Below are positions 1 to 5,944 of a stretch of 6,005 bases of DNA, in pieces. The DNA is from a bacterium. Its GTDB lineage: Bacteria > Verrucomicrobiota > Verrucomicrobiia > Limisphaerales > UBA11358. Where the stretch lies: positions 1-6,005 of the forward strand of contig JAJXXI010000639.1 of NCBI GenBank assembly GCA_021781185.1. Direction: 5' to 3'. The notes beneath the pieces are model-generated. The model had not been told where the DNA came from. It worked only from the letters and a program-made list of their open reading frames with translations, and did no database searches. The first letter of the stretch is position 1, and each line of letters begins with the position of its first letter. The position numbers were made by a program, and so were the translations under genes.

Positions 1-111
1 CACGCATTGGGCATTGGTTGAGGTTGATCACTGTCAGAAAGTCCGGCTGGGCTTGGGGTTTTCCGCGCATGACTTACAGACAAACTTCAACTTCGCTGGT
101 TCAAACGTTTT
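1..111. other. Left edge, no gene identified
   Basis: No convincing gene is visible here. A plus-strand frame opens at 14 and runs into the next region, but it lies mostly antisense to the better minus-strand frame and its translation looks unstructured. The segment is probably the 3' flank of the minus-strand gene ending at 112. No clear terminator hairpin was found. Confidence 0.4.
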
Positions 112-372
112 TCAACAAACTGTTAATTCCTTCTGCTTGTCGGTAATCAGCTCGCCGAGGACTTTGATGCAGAATTTGGCATCGCGACGGGTTTCAGCCC
201 AAGGCACCAAGGCCGACCTTTGCGCCGGTGACAATTGATCCAGTTGAGCCAGCATTTCAGCCCGATGCTCATGGATGCACTTTAATGCGGGTGCTTGTTC
301 CAATACCCGCATGAGGTTGCCGATTTGCCGTTTCAATTTTTCTTCCCGGGTTTCCTGCTTCATTTTGCGCAT
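112..372 (-). CDS. Small helical hypothetical protein
   Basis: I do not recognise this protein. Reading from the ATG at 372 it has 86 residues and ends with TGA at 112-114. It starts MRKMKQETREEKLKRQ and is rich in Lys, Arg, Glu and Gln with regularly spaced Leu, as expected for a helical, possibly coiled-coil or nucleic-acid-associated protein. It has no signal peptide or membrane segment. The middle contains LDQLSPAQRSALVPWAETRR. The frame stays open upstream to a TTG at 456 (114 residues), but that extension is polar and lacks a good ribosome site, so the internal ATG is preferred; another ATG follows three codons later. Neither ATG has a clear Shine-Dalgarno sequence. It points away from ardC, across the structured region. 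The opposite-strand frame is less protein-like. Existence is moderately likely; function is unknown. Confidence 0.45.
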   Translation of the reverse strand: MRKMKQETREEKLKRQIGNLMRVLEQAPALKCIHEHRAEMLAQLDQLSPAQRSALVPWAETRRDAKFCIKVLGELITDKQKELTVC

Positions 373-477
373 GGCTGATTTTACACCGGCATATCGGTTG
401 TAGGAAGTTCGCGAAAGGTCGTCATCTCGACTCCGCTGATTTTCCCCGTCGCGCAAGACTTGTCAGCCTGCCGGGCT

Positions 478-834
478 TCACCGCGTCAGCAGCCAAGACT
501 TGCGCTCGCCCAGGAATGCTCCCTTGTGAATTTCGTCACCATCGCTCCATTGCTTTGCGCTCCCGGTGATGGAAATTCTCAAGCGAGCGGGATGAAACGC
601 GACTGCCCGTCGCGCCCGCTGCGCGGAAAATGTTTGGTTCAGGTCGTTTTTTAGCTCCGCCCACGGTCTTTGCTCCGCCGTCCTCACCCGCCCGCTGCCG
701 TCAGGGGGCAACTCATGGCGGTGCCCTCCGTAGATTCCTCCCGCCAGCCGCCCTGACTCGCGGGCGTGAATTGGTGAAGGACGACAGACCAGACCGAAAG
801 CGGGCGTAACAAAAAAAAGACCATGAATACTCAA
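478..834 (-). CDS. Weak antisense ORF across the structured region
   Basis: This 118-codon minus-strand frame opens with TTG at 834 and ends with TGA at 478-480. The start lies inside ardC and has no Shine-Dalgarno sequence; no ATG is in frame. The first 20 codons look like read-out of the A-tract and palindrome. From about residue 40 the translation is more protein-like (for example WAELKNDLNQTF and DGDEIHKGAFLGERKSW). My hand count of GC by codon position over the last 98 codons is roughly 65, 55 and 68 per cent for positions 1, 2 and 3, a mild coding-like pattern. It competes with the noncoding-structure reading of the same bases. It may be a small divergent gene, a relic of one, or an open frame produced by GC-rich sequence. 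No family was recognised. Confidence 0.22.
   Translation of the reverse strand: MSIHGLFFVTPAFGLVCRPSPIHARESGRLAGGIYGGHRHELPPDGSGRVRTAEQRPWAELKNDLNQTFSAQRARRAVAFHPARLRISITGSAKQWSDGDEIHKGAFLGERKSWLLTR
598..614. repeat. Perfect 6-bp hairpin with 5-base loop
   Basis: CGCGAC at 598-603 and GTCGCG at 609-614 are exact reverse complements around the loop TGCCC. It sits between the two larger folded modules of the ardC upstream region. It has no following T-run, so it is not an intrinsic terminator on the plus strand. Confidence 0.55.
642..822. repeat. 181-base imperfect palindrome abutting ardC
   Basis: The two arms, 642-721 and 741-822, are complementary in the correct nested order with small internal loops and one bulge. 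The best blocks are GTCAGGG/CCCTGAC (700-706/751-757), CGCCCG/CGGGCG (689-694/761-766), TGGCGG/CCGCCA (716-721/741-746), CGGTCT/AGACCG (664-669/791-796) and a T6/A6 block (647-652/812-817). The apical loop is 722-740. The A-run of the 3' arm occupies the place where a Shine-Dalgarno sequence would lie. Long bulged hairpins of this kind occur in structured RNAs and also in single-strand DNA sites such as primosome-assembly or recombination sites. Which applies here cannot be told from one sequence. Confidence 0.6.
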
Positions 835-1761
835 ATTAAAATTAACACCGAAGGTTCAGGACTCTTGAGCCATCCCGAAAAAGCGGACGTAAAACGTGGA
901 AGCGTTTACGAAGTTATTACCGACCGAATCATCTCCATGCTTGAAGCCGGCACAGTACCGTGGCAAAAGCCGTGGACAGTAACGACTGGATTGCCCCGCA
1001 ATCTGGTCAGCCAAAAACCGTATCGCGGCATGAATGTTTTCCTGCTCCATGCCACGAGCTACGAATCGCCATTCTGGCTGACGTTCCGGCAGGCCAAGGA
1101 GCTTGGCGGCACGGTCAAGAAAGGCGAGAAATCCTGTCCTGTCATCTTCGGCAAGCGTCAGGAAACCGAGGATGAAATCACCGGCGAGAAATCACACTAC
1201 ACCGTTTTGCGGCTCTACCATGTGTTCAATGCGTCACAGTGCGACGGGCTAAAGAATATTCCCGCACCGGCAGCAGCGCCGGCCACGGTGAACGCCGCCG
1301 AGGACATCGTCGCACTCATGCCCAAGCGGCCAGAGATTAAGCACGGACTCGCCAAGGCGTTTTATTCGCCCGGCGTTGACATCGTGGCGATGCCGGATCG
1401 TGCACGGTTCGACACGGAAGCGGGCTACTACGCCACATTGTTTCACGAGCTCACCCATGCGACCGGCCATGCGTCGCGGTTGAATCGCCCGACCTTAACG
1501 GAAAGCGCCGGCTTCGGCTCGAATCCATATTGCCGCGAGAAACTTGTCGCGGAACTCGGCGCTGCGTTTCTCTGCGGCCATGCCGGCATTGAAAACACGT
1601 TTCAGAATTCCGCCGCGTATTTGCAGAACTGGCTGGAGGTATTGCAGAACGACAATAAGCTCATTGTGCAGGCCGCAGCACAGGCACAGAAAGCCGCCGA
1701 CTTCATTCTCGGCACGAAGTTTGACGGAACGCCAGCAAGTGAACCGGCAGCAGTGGATTGA
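823..1761 (+). CDS. ardC: ArdC-type antirestriction protein, ssDNA-binding and metallopeptidase domains
   Basis: ArdC proteins travel on plasmids and integrative elements, bind single-stranded DNA and protect incoming DNA from host restriction. The N-terminal domain (about residues 25-140, the DUF1738/ArdC-N type) shows the characteristic VYEVITDRIISMLEAG and VPWQKPW, then LPRNLVSQKPYRGMN, FRQAKELGG and VKKGEKS. An Ala/Pro-rich linker (146-157) leads to a zinc-peptidase domain: HELTH at 208-212 supplies the two His and the catalytic Glu209, GH follows at 215-216, and Glu244 in VAELGAAFLCG is the likely third metal ligand. The C-terminal helices end at 312, a normal length, so the protein appears complete. 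The ATG at 823 is the only sensible start but has no clear Shine-Dalgarno sequence; an A8 tract precedes it, in the 3' arm of the long palindrome, which may govern translation. The gene ends at a strong terminator and converges with the ATPase gene. The family assignment is firm; biological activity is inferred. Confidence 0.93.
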   Translation: MNTQIKINTEGSGLLSHPEKADVKRGSVYEVITDRIISMLEAGTVPWQKPWTVTTGLPRNLVSQKPYRGMNVFLLHATSYESPFWLTFRQAKELGGTVKKGEKSCPVIFGKRQETEDEITGEKSHYTVLRLYHVFNASQCDGLKNIPAPAAAPATVNAAEDIVALMPKRPEIKHGLAKAFYSPGVDIVAMPDRARFDTEAGYYATLFHELTHATGHASRLNRPTLTESAGFGSNPYCREKLVAELGAAFLCGHAGIENTFQNSAAYLQNWLEVLQNDNKLIVQAAAQAQKAADFILGTKFDGTPASEPAAVD

Positions 1762-1802
1762 AAAACGCCCGCGCTCTTATTGGAGCGCGAGGTTTTAATT
1801 TC
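1762..1802. terminator. Bidirectional intrinsic terminator between convergent genes
   Basis: The stem CGCGCTC (1770-1776) and GAGCGCG (1783-1789) is perfect with a six-base loop. On the plus strand it is followed by a T-rich run at 1793-1800, serving ardC, which stops at 1761. On the minus strand it is followed by GGCGTTTTTC (complement of 1760-1769), serving the ATPase gene that stops at 1874. Confidence 0.75.
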
Positions 1803-1807
1803 CAAGC

Positions 1808-1858
1808 TTCACGCTTCCGTGAATCGGGGCCAGCTAAATTCCTCAAACTTAACTGGCC
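1808..1858. repeat. Two further hairpins in the convergent intergenic region
   Basis: TTCACG (1808-1813) and CGTGAA (1818-1823) form a 6-bp stem with a CTTC loop. GGCCAG (1828-1833) pairs with CTGGCC (1853-1858), with TAA/TTA extending inside. Neither has a strong T-run. They lie downstream of the ATPase gene on its strand and may stabilise its 3' end or help termination at the main hairpin. Confidence 0.4.
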
Positions 1859-1873
1859 TCTTGGCGTTCGTGA

Positions 1874-4456
1874 TTAACTTCCTGCTACTTTTGGAAGCGG
1901 TTGTGACAGCTCTTTGCGAATGATCTCTTCCGCAAAGCAAATTCTAACATCGTTCGCCCGAATCTTGACGAGAATATCTTCCAAACTGGTCTTGGAATCA
2001 GCTTTGACGCGCAAACGGCCTCGCATCTGCGTATCGGTTTTTCTGGCATCTTTCAAATTGAAGCCAGCGGCAAATTCTTTTTTCAAAGTTGGAAATTTTT
2101 CCAATAGTGGACTCCCGTTTTGGTGATTGTCATCGCTGGCTGGCACAACCAATTTCTCGAGTTCTTTGCAGTTCACAAGCCACGCCTGCACTACACCGGC
2201 GACGGAATTCAGTTTTCTATCCTGATCAGGTGATGATTTTTTAGCCGCTCCATCGCTTGAATTCTTGGGATTTAATTCCAGCAATTGGCAGCACTCTCGG
2301 ATGCTTTGCTTGGCTTCACTATGCACCTGATGAATCAGCTTTGATAGGGCATCCACGCTGGGTTCCAGATTCGCCGTTAACTGCTTTTCAACCTCCATCT
2401 TGGCTCGTCCATATTTCAAACGTGAGGCCTGAATGATTTCCCGGCCAGTCGCTTCAGCGGTCGGTTGCGGTGGCAGGGTTGTTTCCAATGTGAACGGATT
2501 GACGCTTTTCCCATCGACTGTTGTGCGGACATAGGCATTTCGGTTGTGAAGATTCGCAAGATCGTATTTGTCGAAGAACGGAGCGAACTGCGGTTCGATT
2601 AATTCCGCGTCTTCGCGACCCACCCGGAAGCATATCTGCGTCCCCACATTGCCACAGATGGCCTGTTGTATGCGCTTGTCCTTAATCTGGGACAGAAACT
2701 GGTTTGCCAACGTGAGCGAGACGCCGAATTTACGCGCTTCGGACAACAGCATCACAAAGTTCTCGGTGGCCACCGATTGGAACTCATCCACATAAAGGTA
2801 AAACGGCCGGCGCTTTGCCTTAAGGACATGCGATCTGGCCATGGCCGCCGCCTGAATCTTGGCGAGTAAAATCATGCCAAGGAAGCGTGCGTTGGGTTCC
2901 GCCAATTGCCCCTTGGCAAGGTTGACGAGGAGAATTTTCCCTTGATCCATGATTTCGCGGATGCGGATTGTCGAATGTTTTTGCCCGAAAATCATCCGCA
3001 GTTTTGGATCAAACACAAAATCCTCAAATTTGGTGCTGAGATATTCTCCCCAGGTCGGATGCGAGTCCAATCCGCGCCTCAAATAATCTATGTTGGGCAG
3101 GATTTTTTCGACCCAGGTGCGCAGGCGTGTGTCGCTCCAATGCAAGGGCAGCCAGCGTTTCCAATGATTCTTGCTCTGAAATATATTATAAAAATCAATC
3201 AATGTGCCGGGGTTGTCCGGGTTTGACATGACCAGCATAAGATTCATCTGCATGTGCTGAAAAAAAGACGGGCCAAGCCATTCCGTGCTTTTATCCCCAT
3301 ACTGATCGAAAATGAGCCGCTCCATGATGCCGCGAAATTCACGCACAACAAAGTAACGATCCTCTTCGCTTTCGCATTCGAGCAGGTTTAGTCCTACGGG
3401 AAATTCTGTATCCATCGGGTCGAGGATGACCACATCTTCGCGGCGATGTGCGGGGATTTGCTGGAGCAGTTCACGGAATAAATCGCCATGCGGATCCACA
3501 ACGGCCACGCCCCGACCGGCCTCAATATCCTGAAGAATCATGGTCTTCAGCAACGTAGTCTTGCCGGTGCCGGTCTGCCCCATGACATAGGTATGTTGCA
3601 GCCGGTCTGGTTCACTCAAGAACACGGGCTGGTGCTGCCCCATGTAGTTGTTCTGCCCGATTTGAAATTTGCCGGTCTTGCGGGACGCGAGCACGGCGAT
3701 CTCACGCGGTATGGGCCGGCTCCGGGATATTCGCAAATTGAGCCCGGTAACTCCGTCCACCATGGCAATCGGAAATCTGAAGGCCGATGTCGCTTCGCTG
3801 GCGTCCACCAATTGTCTGAATCGTTCACATCCTTTGGGGGCGAGCGTGCGTCCCCAGGGATTCAACTCAAGGAAGCGAAAGTTCTCGGCGGCGGTTTTTC
3901 TCTCCGAGGAACCTGCTGGTTCCACGGCGTCATAACCTCCGCCTTGAAGATCAACCGGAGACGAGGCTCGCCCACCGGAAACCAGTCGGTTGCTGATTGG
4001 CTTGGTAATTTCCACCCCGGCAGCTTCGACAAGAGATGGCGGCAGCGGAACCGGGCTGGCGAGTATCACCTGCATTTGAAATGGCGCGTCCTGCAACCGA
4101 AGCATTTCCTCGATGAGGCCATAGGCGAGCGCATCGGTTTGGTGCAATGAAGCTTCGGTGGCAGCAGCGGCTTTGTCTTTATCAACCCGTGGCTTTCTGG
4201 TGGAAGCCTGTTCACATTTGGAGATGGAACTGTTTAATTCTGCCTTTTCGGCTGAAGTTAATTCTGCAGGACTGATGGCCGCCTGATAGACGAGCGGAGC
4301 ATCGTGCAAAAGCATCGTGCGCAGCAAGCGTGCCAGGCTCGTGGGATTGGGCAGGAACTGATTTACAAAATAAACGGACGTTGATTCGTCTTCGTTGGCA
4401 GGAGTGGGAATATCAGCCGCAAACCCTATCTTGGATCTCGGATGGTGAGTTTCCAA
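1874..4456 (-). CDS. VirD4/TraD/HerA-like DNA-translocation ATPase
   Basis: This 860-residue protein belongs to the VirD4/TraD/HerA superfamily of hexameric ATPases, which move DNA in conjugation or related processes. Walker A is GQTGTGKTT at 293-301, preceded by HTYVMG. VAVVDPHGD at 317-325 is the D-P-x-G-D motif of this group. Walker B is LYVDEFQS at 554-561, and LTLANQFLSQI (581-591) is the glutamine motif. GNVGTQICFRVGREDAE (602-618) and the following FDKYDLANL segment are typical of the TraG/TraD C-terminal part. Residues 25-160 form an N-terminal domain of unclear fold, followed by a flexible linker. No membrane helix is visible, unlike classical coupling proteins. After YGRAKMEVE (682-690), where many relatives end, about 170 more charged residues follow. 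The TTG start at 4456 is uncertain: there is no clear ribosome site, and the frame is open back to 4483 without an ATG. The next in-frame Met is residue 48. It could be a conjugation coupling protein or a DNA pump of another mobile-element system. Confidence 0.85.
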   Translation of the reverse strand: METHHPRSKIGFAADIPTPANEDESTSVYFVNQFLPNPTSLARLLRTMLLHDAPLVYQAAISPAELTSAEKAELNSSISKCEQASTRKPRVDKDKAAAATEASLHQTDALAYGLIEEMLRLQDAPFQMQVILASPVPLPPSLVEAAGVEITKPISNRLVSGGRASSPVDLQGGGYDAVEPAGSSERKTAAENFRFLELNPWGRTLAPKGCERFRQLVDASEATSAFRFPIAMVDGVTGLNLRISRSRPIPREIAVLASRKTGKFQIGQNNYMGQHQPVFLSEPDRLQHTYVMGQTGTGKTTLLKTMILQDIEAGRGVAVVDPHGDLFRELLQQIPAHRREDVVILDPMDTEFPVGLNLLECESEEDRYFVVREFRGIMERLIFDQYGDKSTEWLGPSFFQHMQMNLMLVMSNPDNPGTLIDFYNIFQSKNHWKRWLPLHWSDTRLRTWVEKILPNIDYLRRGLDSHPTWGEYLSTKFEDFVFDPKLRMIFGQKHSTIRIREIMDQGKILLVNLAKGQLAEPNARFLGMILLAKIQAAAMARSHVLKAKRRPFYLYVDEFQSVATENFVMLLSEARKFGVSLTLANQFLSQIKDKRIQQAICGNVGTQICFRVGREDAELIEPQFAPFFDKYDLANLHNRNAYVRTTVDGKSVNPFTLETTLPPQPTAEATGREIIQASRLKYGRAKMEVEKQLTANLEPSVDALSKLIHQVHSEAKQSIRECCQLLELNPKNSSDGAAKKSSPDQDRKLNSVAGVVQAWLVNCKELEKLVVPASDDNHQNGSPLLEKFPTLKKEFAAGFNLKDARKTDTQMRGRLRVKADSKTSLEDILVKIRANDVRICFAEEIIRKELSQPLPKVAGS

Positions 4457-4502
4457 ATTGATATAGGCTTTCAGGGAAGTTGTTTATGCGGTCCTCTACA
4501 CC
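4457..4502. other. Short divergent intergenic region with unclear starts
   Basis: Only 46 bases separate the chosen starts (TTG on the minus strand, GTG on the plus strand), so promoters for both genes would have to overlap the coding ends. An AGGGAAG sequence at 4473-4479 has good spacing to an ATG at 4486, but that ATG opens only a 37-codon frame in another phase. The flanking coding frames remain open across parts of this gap: minus to 4483, plus from 4467. No confident promoter was identified. Confidence 0.35.
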
Positions 4503-5384
4503 GTGCCTGATCGAGGCCTCCTGCAAAATTTGTGGCAATATGCCCAGGATGCCGAATTGCAAAAAACCCTGCGTAAGTTGGCCGACTTGGTGGATGTAAT
4601 CATCGCAGGCCAACCGATAGACAAGGGTTCCATTGGGACAAACATTGATTGTATTTCGAATCTTTTATGGAAAGATCGGGCCGACGACTATGCGGCACTC
4701 CTGAAAACTCTCGCGCGCGAGTCCAAAGAAGGACATCACCATGGCCTGACTCCGGGAGCTAAACAGGTGTTGTGTTGGATGGTCACCGTGAGAGAGCGAA
4801 TGCGACTCGAATCCAGCGTTGGCAGCATCGAGGCGCAGGACGAAGTCGGCCAATTGTCGCTTGAAACGGAATTAAACCTGCGTGCTGGTGATGCGCTCAA
4901 GGATGTCGAGTCATTGCTTCACAGAATCAATTCATGTGAGCGTTCGTTGGAAGCCGGCACCACCGCAGCAAAGGAGCGTGTTGATATAATGCGGAATCTT
5001 CTTTCCGATTATCACACCCTCAAAAAACTTTCACTGAGCACGTTCCCACTGCTTGAACACCAAACAATTTTGCGAGCCATTCAGGGGCGATCAGAGGCTT
5101 TGGAAAAGCGGTCGTTCCTTCTGGCTTCAATCGTTAATGAACAGAACGAAGAAGAGGCCATAGCTGCCGCCAGGGGAGATCGTCATCTGGGTCTTACCAA
5201 GGAGGACACCCAAGCCGTCGCCAATTGGATGTTGGGACGTTATATGCTTTCCGAATTAGCTCCCGCTGAAAACCGTGTCATCAAGTGGTTGCTTAACTGG
5301 AAGTGGGTGCTGGCTTGGATTTGCATGCCTTTTGCAGCTTCTGCAGTTTTGAATCGGTTCATCCCAAATTCAGGCTATGCATAG
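4503..5384 (+). CDS. Unrecognised helical protein with C-terminal membrane segment
   Basis: This 293-residue product matches no family I can name. Residues 1-260 look cytoplasmic and almost wholly helical, with many Leu, Glu, Lys and Arg in heptad-like patterns (for instance around 120-150 and 195-225) and a short His run at 78-80. At 262-287 WLLNWKWVLAWICMPFAAS marks one membrane helix; TAG at 5382-5384 ends the frame soon after. The next ORF is in the same phase, begins after two sense codons and continues with more membrane helices. The two may therefore be one gene cut by an amber codon. The GTG start at 4503 has no Shine-Dalgarno sequence at a suitable distance; the frame is open upstream to 4467 with protein-like sequence but no start, so the 5' end may also be altered. 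It is transcribed divergently from the DNA-pump ATPase and could encode a partner for it, which is inference from position only. Confidence 0.6.
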   Translation: MPDRGLLQNLWQYAQDAELQKTLRKLADLVDVIIAGQPIDKGSIGTNIDCISNLLWKDRADDYAALLKTLARESKEGHHHGLTPGAKQVLCWMVTVRERMRLESSVGSIEAQDEVGQLSLETELNLRAGDALKDVESLLHRINSCERSLEAGTTAAKERVDIMRNLLSDYHTLKKLSLSTFPLLEHQTILRAIQGRSEALEKRSFLLASIVNEQNEEEAIAAARGDRHLGLTKEDTQAVANWMLGRYMLSELAPAENRVIKWLLNWKWVLAWICMPFAASAVLNRFIPNSGYA

Positions 5385-5390
5385 CTACCG

Positions 5391-5906
5391 GTGATTCCTT
5401 TTCTGCTGGTTCCTATTATTCAGGTTCTTCTTTTGATTTTTTATTATCACAGCCCGGCGAAATTACCGGGAGGAATTTCAAGCGCTTCGTTGCTGCTCCC
5501 TCAATTGGTTGGTGCGTTGTTTTTGGGCATCCATGAATTCTTTTGGAGTTCTGATAAACTGGCCATCGGAGTTTTGGAAGAACCTTTGGTTCGGGTCTTG
5601 AATATTGCGATTTTTACGGCGGCCTCATTTTTCTTCGTAAAAACCGTCTTTTTGCGGGGGCAAAATCCTAAGCGAGGTTATAGTGAAATAGCGCATAAGG
5701 ATAAAATCACCCAGCGAACGCTTGCGGTGTTATCAATCGGACTATGGCAGGCGTTTGGGCTTACGACTTTTTTTATCATATTGAAGGGTGCTTTGTTGGC
5801 CGGCATTCAACTGGGCAATTTCTCTGAATCTCAACATGTAGCGAGTGGCGGACTTCTGGCGCTCCAAGAACACACAATTCCTAGCAGGCCGTTGAAAAAC
5901 GGGTGA
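5391..5906 (+). CDS. Multi-pass membrane protein, probably the severed and truncated 3' part of the preceding gene
   Basis: The frame starts with GTG at 5391, six bases after the previous stop and in the same reading phase, without a visible ribosome site. Its 171 residues contain about four hydrophobic spans: 1-20 (IPFLLVPIIQVLLLIFYYH), 33-52, 69-88 and 110-133, joined by short charged loops. No enzyme motif is visible. The final residues (from about 165, SRPLKNG) and the TGA come from the repeat-rich, insertion-like sequence beginning near 5885, so the native C-terminus is probably lost. Two readings are possible: an independent small membrane protein translated by coupling to the upstream gene, or the distal half of one gene interrupted by TAG and then truncated. 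The second fits the shared phase, missing ribosome site and continuing membrane domain better. Confidence 0.45.
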   Translation: MIPFLLVPIIQVLLLIFYYHSPAKLPGGISSASLLLPQLVGALFLGIHEFFWSSDKLAIGVLEEPLVRVLNIAIFTAASFFFVKTVFLRGQNPKRGYSEIAHKDKITQRTLAVLSIGLWQAFGLTTFFIILKGALLAGIQLGNFSESQHVASGGLLALQEHTIPSRPLKNG

Positions 5907-5918
5907 TTTTTCAGCGCC
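5887..5918. repeat. Imperfect 32-base palindrome with terminator-like features
   Basis: TGAAAAA (5893-5899) pairs with TTTTTCA (5907-5913), and the flanking GGC (5887-5889) with GCC (5916-5918) extends the symmetry. A competing short hairpin, CCGTT-GAAA-AACGG (5889-5902), has a GNRA-type loop. Either could stop transcription or form an element terminus. Confidence 0.5.
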
Positions 5919-5944
5919 ACGATTTTTCATGGGTGATTTTTTCA
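5901..5944. repeat. Three short GATTTTTCA repeats
   Basis: GATTTTTCA occurs at 5905-5913 and 5921-5929, and with one extra T at 5935-5944. GGGTGATTTTT occurs twice, at 5901-5911 and 5931-5941, exactly 30 bases apart. Such iterated motifs just inside a mobile-element end could be protein-binding sites. Confidence 0.5.

Larger units (their letters stand above)
454..822 (+). ncRNA. Large structured leader or RNA-like element before ardC
   Basis: This gene-poor stretch has far more ordered complementarity than expected. From 642 to 822 eight helices nest in order: 642-645/819-822 continuing as 647-652/812-817, 658-662/802-806, 664-669/791-796, 681-688/773-781 (one bulged A), 689-694/761-766, 700-706/751-757 and 716-721/741-746, giving about 48 pairs in 181 bases. 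Upstream, 503-509 (CGCTCGC) pairs with 583-589. Inside it, 524-526/580-582, 528-533/573-578 and 539-543/568-572 stack. A perfect hairpin CGCGAC-TGCCC-GTCGCG lies at 598-614. The last helix ends one base before the ardC ATG, so a transcript would fold over its ribosome-binding region. It could be a cis-regulatory leader, a large noncoding RNA, or a DNA hairpin used when the element is single-stranded. Strand and true ends are inferred. No known RNA family was recognised. Confidence 0.5.

Noticed and set aside
106..116. CGTTTTTCAAC, the inverted form of GTTGAAAAACG at 5891-5901, suggesting matching element ends
   Set aside because: Only 11 bases match and the flanks differ completely. The A/T-run makes chance or ordinary terminator-like sequence likely.
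460..654. 64-codon plus-strand frame before ardC
   Set aside because: Composition is Pro/Cys/Arg-rich without a ribosome site, and it spans the folded region. It is best explained by GC-rich sequence.
3488..4150. 220-codon plus-strand frame
   Set aside because: It is fully antisense to the Walker A half of the ATPase gene, and its translation is rich in His, Gly and Arg with no motif. It is a shadow of the real gene.
4486..4599. 37-codon frame with ATG and a well-placed AGGGAAG, overlapping the start of the helical protein and reaching an A6 run, suggesting a frameshifted N-terminus
   Set aside because: Its translation is Cys/Pro-rich and looks like out-of-phase read-out, whereas the main frame stays protein-like upstream. 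The A6 run is not placed as a canonical slippery heptamer for this frame.
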